From the NCBI GenBank assembly GCA_005789685.1, contig SXXD01000166.1, positions 1-11,636 of the forward strand: a DNA stretch of 11,636 nucleotides. Direction: 5' to 3'. Below, piece by piece: positions 6,539 through 11,636 of this stretch. Position 1 is the first letter of the stretch. Every line of letters begins with the position of its first letter. Made by a program: the position numbers and the translations under genes. The DNA is from Burkholderiales bacterium (GTDB lineage Bacteria > Pseudomonadota > Gammaproteobacteria > Burkholderiales > Burkholderiaceae_C). The notes under the pieces were generated by a model that was not told the DNA's origin, did no database searches, and worked only from the letters and a program-made list of their open reading frames with translations.

Positions 6539-7678
6539 GTGATCAATGAACTTAGCGCAAACAGCCATGTCAATCCTTACACCTTGCTCACGCCAGATGT
6601 CGTTTTAGACGCCTTGGCCGACACAGGTCTGATGGGCGATGGTCGTCTTACTGCATTAAGTTCTTACGAGAACCGCGTGTACCAAATCCACTTGGAAACA
6701 GAACGCACGCCGACCCAAACCGATGGTACGCCAGTGCCTGACAGTGTGGTGGCCAAGTTTTATCGGCCTGGTCGGTGGGCCGATGCGCAAATTCAAGAGG
6801 AGCATGACTTCGCGGCAGAGTTGGTGGCCGCAGAAGTTCCGGTGGTGCCGCCTTTGAATTTGCAAGGACGGACTTTGCATCACAAGGTTTTTGCAAGCAA
6901 TGTGAACAGGTCTGAGGCACCTGCATCTGGTGTCGCTGTGAATCACAAAGACTTCCAAGGCTTTTCCTTTTCAGTCAGCGAACGAAGAGGGGGTCGTCCC
7001 CCTGAACTGGACGACGATGAAGTGTTGGAATGGATCGGTCGTTTTTTGGCACGCATTCACACTGTGGGTGCGGCCAAGCCATTTCACAATCGACCTGCAC
7101 TCAGCATCGACACCTTCATGCAAGAGCCCAAAGATTGGCTTTTCAAGAACAAAGCCATTCCGATGGAAGTAGAGCGCGCATGGCAAGACACTTGGCAGCA
7201 AGCCATGGATGTGATGCATGCCAATGGCCTAGGCGTTGCAAATGGCAGTGACTGGCCCAATTTTCAAATGCTCAGATTGCATGGCGATTGTCACCCTGGC
7301 AATATTTTGTGGACGCCTGCCGACTTGCCGGGAGGCGGCCCGCACTTCGTTGACTTAGACGATGCCCGCATGGGCCCTGCCGTGCAAGATTTGTGGATGC
7401 TCTTATCTGGCGATCGCAAACAGCGCTCAGGTCAATTAAGCATGTTGCTGGAAGGCTATGAACAAGTGCGAGATTTTGATCGGCGCGAGCTGGCGCTGAT
7501 TGAACCGCTTCGCACCTTGCGCTTGGTGCATTACAGCGCGTGGTTAGCGCGCCGTTGGGACGATCCCATTTTCCCCATCAACTTCCCTTGGTTTGGCACG
7601 CCCGATTACTGGCGCGGCCAAGTTCAAATGTTGGAAGAGCAGATCGAGCAAATGCAAGAGCCGCTGCTGGTGGTTTAA
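6539..7678 (+). CDS. srkA: SrkA/YihE-type stress response kinase
   Basis: Ser/Thr protein kinase of the APH/ChoK-like fold; in E. coli SrkA (YihE) counters stress-induced programmed cell death. 379 residues here against 328 in E. coli. Seen: [10 protein letters not shown] (41-50), VAKFYRP with the ATP-binding K73, [10 protein letters not shown], the catalytic loop [14 protein letters not shown] (246-259) with D250 and N255, metal-binding VDLDDA (271-276) with D272, and [14 protein letters not shown]. Extra length lies mainly at 54-68 and about 116-140 in the N-lobe, which lack a counterpart in E. coli as I recall it. The start is GTG at 6539, 4 bases after the hydratase stop, with GGAAAA (6526-6531) as a weak ribosome site. 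Its stop overlaps the convergent htpG stop. Phosphorylation targets are unknown. Confidence 0.92.
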   Translation: MINELSANSHVNPYTLLTPDVVLDALADTGLMGDGRLTALSSYENRVYQIHLETERTPTQTDGTPVPDSVVAKFYRPGRWADAQIQEEHDFAAELVAAEVPVVPPLNLQGRTLHHKVFASNVNRSEAPASGVAVNHKDFQGFSFSVSERRGGRPPELDDDEVLEWIGRFLARIHTVGAAKPFHNRPALSIDTFMQEPKDWLFKNKAIPMEVERAWQDTWQQAMDVMHANGLGVANGSDWPNFQMLRLHGDCHPGNILWTPADLPGGGPHFVDLDDARMGPAVQDLWMLLSGDRKQRSGQLSMLLEGYEQVRDFDRRELALIEPLRTLRLVHYSAWLARRWDDPIFPINFPWFGTPDYWRGQVQMLEEQIEQMQEPLLVV

Positions 7679-9642
7679 ACCAATAACGCATTCACGCGAC
7701 GCACATAAGCCGCTGGATCTGCAGGCATCCCGCCTTCGGCCAACAAGGCTTGGTCAAATAAAATGTTTGCCAGGTCATGAAAGTGCACAGAGCCTTCGAG
7801 CTTCTTGACCAAAGCGTGTTCAGGATTGACTTCCAACACTGGCTTAGATTCAGGTGCTTCTTGGCCCGCTTGTTTGAGCATGCGCGCCAACTGCATGCTC
7901 ATGCCGTTGTCGGTGACCACAAGACAAGCAGGTGAGTCCACCAAGCGGCTGGTCACGCGCACATCTTCTGCTTTGTCCTTCAAAGCTTCTTTCAATTTGG
8001 CCAGCAAAGGCTTGAAGGCTTCTGCGGCTTCTTCAGTGGCTTTCTTTTCTTCTTCGTCTTGCAGTGTGCCCAAGTCGACGGCGCCTTTGGCGACACTTTG
8101 CATGGGGGTGCCATCAAACTCGTTCAAGAAGTTCAAGGCCCACTCGTCCACGCGGTCGGTCATGAGCAAGACCTCAATGCCTTTTTTCTTGAACACTTCT
8201 AGATGTGGGCTGTGCTTGGCGGCGGCCAGTGTGTCGGCGGTGATGTAGTAGATGGCTTCTTGGCCTTCTTTCATGCGCGCTTTGTAGTAGGCCAAAGACA
8301 CACTCACTTCGTCAGACGACGTGGAAGCAAAGCGCAGCAACTTAGCCAAGCGATCGCGGTTGCCAAAGTCTTCGCCCAAACCTTCTTTGAGCACCGCACC
8401 AAACTCTTTGTAAAAGCGGGTGTACTGGCCTTGCTTGGCTTTGTCTTCTTCACTCACTACGTCGGTCACACCATCGGCAGAAGCTTCTGGTGCATCGTTG
8501 TGTTTGGCCAAGTCTTCCAGCATAGACAACACGCGCTTGGTACAGCCTTCGCGAATGGCTTTGACGTCGCGGCTTTCTTGCAGCAACTCACGGCTGACGT
8601 TCAAGGGCAAATCGGCAGAGTCCACCACGCCCTTCACAAAGCGCAAATAGCTGGGCATGAGCGCTTCGGCATCGTCCATGATGAAGACGCGCTTCACGTA
8701 CAACTTGATGCCGGCTTTTTTGTCACGGTTCCACAAGTCTTGCGGTGCTTGTGAAGGGATGTATAAAAGCTGCGTGTACTCTGTACTGCCTTCCACGCGG
8801 TTGTGCGTCCAGGTCAGGGGCTCGGCAAAGTCTTTGCTAATTTGTTTGTAGAAATCTTTGTATTGCTCTTCTGTGATGTCTTTTTTAGGACGTGTCCAGA
8901 GTGCCGTGGCTTTGTTGATGGCTTCCCATTCGCCAGTTTTGACCATGCTGCCAGGTTGACGGCCTTCGCTCTCGTCTTTGCCAATCAGTTCGCCGTCTTT
9001 CCACTCTTCTTTTTCCATCAAGATGGGCAAGCTGATGTGGTCAGAGTATTTGCCAACGATTTCTTTCAGTTTCCAAGTGTTGGCGTACTGCATCGCGTCT
9101 TCGCGCAAATGCAAAATGATGCTGGAGCCGCGATGTGCGAGCTCGATGTTTTCAACTTCAAAATCGCCCGTACCACCACTGATCCAGCGCACACCTTCGG
9201 ATGCAGGCGCGCCGGCGCGGCGCGTTTCCACCGTGATCTTGTCGGCCACAATGAAACCAGAATAAAAGCCTACGCCAAACTGGCCAATGAGTTGGGCATC
9301 GGCCTTTTGATCACCCGACAACTTGCTGACGAAGTCTTTGGTGCCGCTCTTGGCAATGGTGCCCAAATTGTCGATGGCTTCTTGCGTCGTCATGCCAATG
9401 CCGTTGTCAGTAATGGTCAGCGTTTTGGCTTCGGTGTCAAAAGACAAGCGGACTTCCAAATTAGGCTGACTTTCGTACAGCGCGTCGTTGTTCAAAGCTT
9501 CAAAGCGCAGTTTGTCGCAGGCGTCCGAAGCGTTGGACACCAACTCGCGCACAAAAATTTCGGGGTTTGAATAAAGGGAGTGGGTGACCAAGTGCAAAAG
9601 TTGGGCGACTTCGGCTTGGAAGGCATGTGTCTTTTTTGTCAT
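7675..9642 (-). CDS. htpG: molecular chaperone HtpG (bacterial Hsp90)
   Basis: ATP-dependent homodimeric chaperone of the cytosol, 655 residues. Seen: the GHKL ATPase domain with [20 protein letters not shown] (E33 for hydrolysis, N37 for Mg), DNGIGM (79-84), the lid region TIAKSGT and [11 protein letters not shown] (120-130). The middle domain carries [15 protein letters not shown], whose arginine contacts ATP in the family. The C-terminal dimerisation domain ends VRRVNALLV, with no eukaryotic MEEVD tail, as expected for HtpG. The start is ATG at 9642 ([16 protein letters not shown]); a TTG two codons upstream also has no ribosome site and is less likely. The leader is AT-rich without a good Shine-Dalgarno. 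A sigma32-type promoter lies upstream. Convergent with srkA; the two stop codons share bases. Confidence 0.98.
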   Translation of the reverse strand: MTKKTHAFQAEVAQLLHLVTHSLYSNPEIFVRELVSNASDACDKLRFEALNNDALYESQPNLEVRLSFDTEAKTLTITDNGIGMTTQEAIDNLGTIAKSGTKDFVSKLSGDQKADAQLIGQFGVGFYSGFIVADKITVETRRAGAPASEGVRWISGGTGDFEVENIELAHRGSSIILHLREDAMQYANTWKLKEIVGKYSDHISLPILMEKEEWKDGELIGKDESEGRQPGSMVKTGEWEAINKATALWTRPKKDITEEQYKDFYKQISKDFAEPLTWTHNRVEGSTEYTQLLYIPSQAPQDLWNRDKKAGIKLYVKRVFIMDDAEALMPSYLRFVKGVVDSADLPLNVSRELLQESRDVKAIREGCTKRVLSMLEDLAKHNDAPEASADGVTDVVSEEDKAKQGQYTRFYKEFGAVLKEGLGEDFGNRDRLAKLLRFASTSSDEVSVSLAYYKARMKEGQEAIYYITADTLAAAKHSPHLEVFKKKGIEVLLMTDRVDEWALNFLNEFDGTPMQSVAKGAVDLGTLQDEEEKKATEEAAEAFKPLLAKLKEALKDKAEDVRVTSRLVDSPACLVVTDNGMSMQLARMLKQAGQEAPESKPVLEVNPEHALVKKLEGSVHFHDLANILFDQALLAEGGMPADPAAYVRRVNALLV

Positions 9643-9695
9643 CTTCAAATTTACAAATTAAAGTTAAAAGGGGTCAAAAAACCCACCATTCCCTA

Positions 9696-9723
9696 ATTTG
9701 GGGATGGGCTTGAGAATTTCAAG
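9696..9723 (-). promoter_or_regulatory. sigma32 heat-shock promoter of htpG
   Basis: Minus strand: -35 CTTGAAA (9723-9717) matches the sigma32 consensus at all 7 positions. A 13-base spacer follows, then CCCCAAAT (9703-9696), matching CCCCATNT at all but one position. The expected RNA start is near 9689, giving a leader of about 47 bases before the ATG. It is placed exactly as expected for heat induction of htpG by RpoH. Confidence 0.85.
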
Positions 9724-9740
9724 GGGGCGAATGGGGCCAT

Positions 9741-10778
9741 TCAGCGAGCTTGGGCGCTCACTTCTTTGTTCCAGCGGTCTAGCAAGCGCTTGCGTTTCGC
9801 GGCTTTGCCGTACTTTTCAAAGTCGTACTTGACCAGCCTGACATCGTCGAGCGATGGAATGCGCGGGTCGGGCTTGAAGGTTTTGTTGGCTGGGAATTGC
9901 AGGCTACCCGCTAAACCACCAATTTTCTGGCCTTCAGCGCTCATGAGCCAGTCGTAATATTGTTTGGCCGCAGCCGCGTTGCGTGCGCCTTTGATGAGCG
10001 CAATGCCCCCAATTTCATAACTGGTCCCTTCGCAGGGCGCACCAGATTGCACGGGGTATTTGTTGTATTTCCAAAGGTCAAAACCAAACATAAAACTGAT
10101 ACCCACAGCCACTTCACCCTTGGCGACATTGGGTGCTTGGGCCGTGCCACTGCGGGTGTATTGGGTGATGTTGGCGTTGAGTTTTTTCATGTATTCAAAT
10201 GCGGCTTCCTCGCCCATCAGTTGAACCAGACCTGCCAAGATGGTGTAAGCCGTGCCACTGGAAGCCGGGTGTGAAATTTCAACCTCGCCTTTGTAAATGG
10301 GCTTGATCAAATCTGACCAGCACTTGGGCACAGGCAGGTTTTTCTTTTTCAGCAAATCGGTGTTCCAACCAAAGCCAATGGCGCTGGTGTAGAAGCCGCC
10401 CACTTTGTTTTCAGTCATGGCGTATTGACGCACGCTCCAGCCATACAGGTCATTGATGTAAGCAGGTCGGTAGGGTGTGAGCAGGCCAATTTCAGCCGCT
10501 TGTAAAAATGGATCGCCTGTGCCGCCCCACCAAATGTCGGTTTTGGGGTTGGCCGCTTATGCACGAATTTGTGCCAATGCCTCGCCCGTGGCTTTGCGAG
10601 TTTGCAACACAGCGATGCCAGTGGCTTTGGTGAATGCTTGGGCCGCCATTTCGCACCAGCTCTGATCGGTACTGCAAATGGCATTGACGGTGGCCGTCTG
10701 CGCGCCAGAGCTCAGTGCGCTGCTTAAGACACACAAGCCCAATGCGGTTTTCCAAGGTTTCTTCAATGTTGAGTTCAT
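9741..10778 (-). pseudogene. AfuA-like ABC transporter solute-binding protein, broken by in-frame TAA
   Basis: Periplasmic binding protein of the family-1/AfuA (ferric iron type) group; 345 sense codons if the internal stop is read through. The N-terminal part (ATG at 10778, GGAG 10 bases upstream) has a signal peptide (KK at 6-7, then a hydrophobic LGLCVLSSALSSG stretch, likely cleaved near GAQT-A). A Cys pair (C35, C42) in CSTDQSWC and ATGEALAQIRA follow, then TAA at 10559-10557 (codon 74). The same frame continues without a shift: NPKTDIWWGGTGDPFLQAAE, then GFGWNTDLLKKK, PKCWSDL, YKGEVEISHPASSGTAYTIL and QYTRSGTAQAPNVAKGE, all conserved in the family, to TGA at 9743-9741. Family members as I recall have RAEAANPK here, so a single GAA to TAA change explains it. 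The distal piece would lack a signal peptide, so the product is presumably non-functional. No permease or ATPase gene is adjacent. Substrate uncertain. Confidence 0.85.
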
Positions 10779-10820
10779 GTTGTGTTCGCTCCAAACTTAG
10801 GCTGGTTTTAAACCTTGAAA

Positions 10821-11636
10821 TTAAAATGACTCTTTAGGGCCCAAATAACGCCATTGCCCCACAGGCAAAGCACCCAGGCTGATGCGGCCCATGCGAATGC
10901 GCTTGAGCCCCACCACTTTCAGACCCACTTGCTCACACATGCGCCGAATCTGGCGCTTCTTGCCTTCCTTCAGCACAAAGCGAAGTTGCTCTGGGTTTTG
11001 CCATTCCACTTCGGCCGGCTTCAAAGGCTTGCCATCCAAGCTCAAGCCGTGACGCAGTCTTTGCATTTGTGCCGCAGGAAAATGCGCTTGCACGTTGACC
11101 GCAATATCGCCTTGCGGCCCCGCACAAGTCACACGCACCAAATATTCTTTCTCCATGTCGGCGTCTTCGCCAATGAGTTGGCGCGCCACTCGGCCGTCTT
11201 GCGTCATGACCAACATGCCCACGGAGTCAATGTCCAAGCGGCCTGCAGGCGCCAGGCCTTTGAACTGCGCAGGGCTGAAGCGAATTCGGGTGGTGTCGCC
11301 AGTCCATTGATTGCGCGCTTGAAACAGCACCATGGCGGGTTCGTGACCATCTTCGGCCTGGCCACTCACGTAGCCCATGGGCTTGTGCAGCAGCACCGTC
11401 ACTTGCTGTTCTTGTTGGGCTTGAGCTTCACGTTCTACCGTGATGCGATCAGTGGATCCGACTTGCATGCCCATCTCGGCCACGTGGCCATTGACCCTCA
11501 CCCACCCCTGCTCAATCCATGCATCAGCTTCACGGCGTGAGCAAAGTCCTAGCTCGGCCATGCGCTTGTTCAAGCGGACGGTGGTAGCGCCAGAGGCACT
11601 GGGGTGTGCGCTTGAGACCGCGTTGGCTGGTCGTGG
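10821..11636 (-). CDS. rluF: 23S rRNA pseudouridine synthase, RluF-like (partial at N-terminus)
   Basis: RsuA/RluB/RluF-family synthase that isomerises uridine in 23S rRNA; RluF in E. coli modifies U2604. 271 residues are visible and the frame is open to the right edge. Seen: the S4 RNA-binding domain VRLNKRMAELGLCSRREAD and GWVRVNG, the start of the catalytic domain LLHKPMGYVSG, the catalytic-aspartate motif PAGRLDIDSVGMLVM, EKEYLVRV, and near the end GKKRQIRRMCEQVGLKVVG with ISLGALPVGQWRYL. A TTG at 11573 could start translation, but E. coli RluF also has VRLNK within its N-terminus, so this Leu is probably internal and the true start lies beyond the window. Same strand as the downstream binding-protein pseudogene, 42 bases away. 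RluF rather than RluB is inferred from overall motif resemblance. Confidence 0.88.
   Translation of the reverse strand, partial: PRPANAVSSAHPSASGATTVRLNKRMAELGLCSRREADAWIEQGWVRVNGHVAEMGMQVGSTDRITVEREAQAQQEQQVTVLLHKPMGYVSGQAEDGHEPAMVLFQARNQWTGDTTRIRFSPAQFKGLAPAGRLDIDSVGMLVMTQDGRVARQLIGEDADMEKEYLVRVTCAGPQGDIAVNVQAHFPAAQMQRLRHGLSLDGKPLKPAEVEWQNPEQLRFVLKEGKKRQIRRMCEQVGLKVVGLKRIRMGRISLGALPVGQWRYLGPKESF

Noticed and set aside
1532..8357. Four copies of the octamer GCGATCGC (1532, 3650, 7410, 8350), resembling the cyanobacterial HIP1 repeat.
   Set aside because: All four fall in the same codon phase (NGC GAT CGC, encoding Asp-Arg) in four different genes, so codon preference explains them better than a DNA-level repeat.
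8803..9570. Long open frame on the plus strand opposite htpG (255 codons).
   Set aside because: It is the antisense shadow of a strongly conserved htpG coding region, with no ribosome site or recognisable domain.

Overview
The window is an ordinary chromosomal segment from a betaproteobacterium, most likely Burkholderiales and close to Comamonadaceae. This is an inference from remembered family resemblance: the NodI/NodJ-type ABC exporter, the AfuA-like solute-binding protein, and the gentisate dioxygenase/3-hydroxybenzoate 6-hydroxylase pair all look most like proteins of that group. Coding density is high. The longest stretch without a gene is the 156-base divergent promoter region at 2887-3042. 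I saw no rRNA, tRNA, CRISPR array, insertion sequence or integrase.

Left part, minus strand (1-2886). A 5'-terminal fragment of phosphatidylserine decarboxylase (psd) runs off the left edge. Upstream of it lies a two-gene operon, read right to left: gentisate 1,2-dioxygenase (TTG start at 2886), then an FAD 3-hydroxybenzoate 6-hydroxylase whose ATG overlaps the dioxygenase stop. The hydroxylase converts 3-hydroxybenzoate to gentisate and the dioxygenase opens the ring to maleylpyruvate. The later pathway enzymes are not in the window. The operon has a clear sigma70-type promoter (TTGCCA, 16 bases, TATACT) whose -10 sits inside a 26-bp AT-rich near-perfect palindrome, a probable repressor operator.

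Middle, plus strand (3043-7678). A NodI/NodJ-type ABC exporter (ATPase and permease, overlapping by 4 bases) is followed by 3-hydroxybutyryl-CoA dehydrogenase, a terminator-like hairpin, an enoyl-CoA hydratase with both catalytic glutamates, and an SrkA/YihE-type kinase starting 4 bases after the hydratase. The dehydrogenase and hydratase catalyse consecutive beta-oxidation steps.

Right part, minus strand (7675-11636). htpG (Hsp90) is convergent with srkA, with overlapping stop codons, and has a nearly ideal sigma32 heat-shock promoter at 9696-9723. Upstream is an AfuA-like periplasmic solute-binding protein gene broken by one in-frame TAA at 10557-10559, with no transporter partners nearby. 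Next is an RluF-like 23S rRNA pseudouridine synthase that continues past the right edge.

I found no convincing undescribed multi-gene system. The points most worth a second look are the nonsense-interrupted binding-protein gene, the operator/promoter of the gentisate operon, the inverted repeat around the psd start, and the NodIJ-type exporter outside any symbiosis context.
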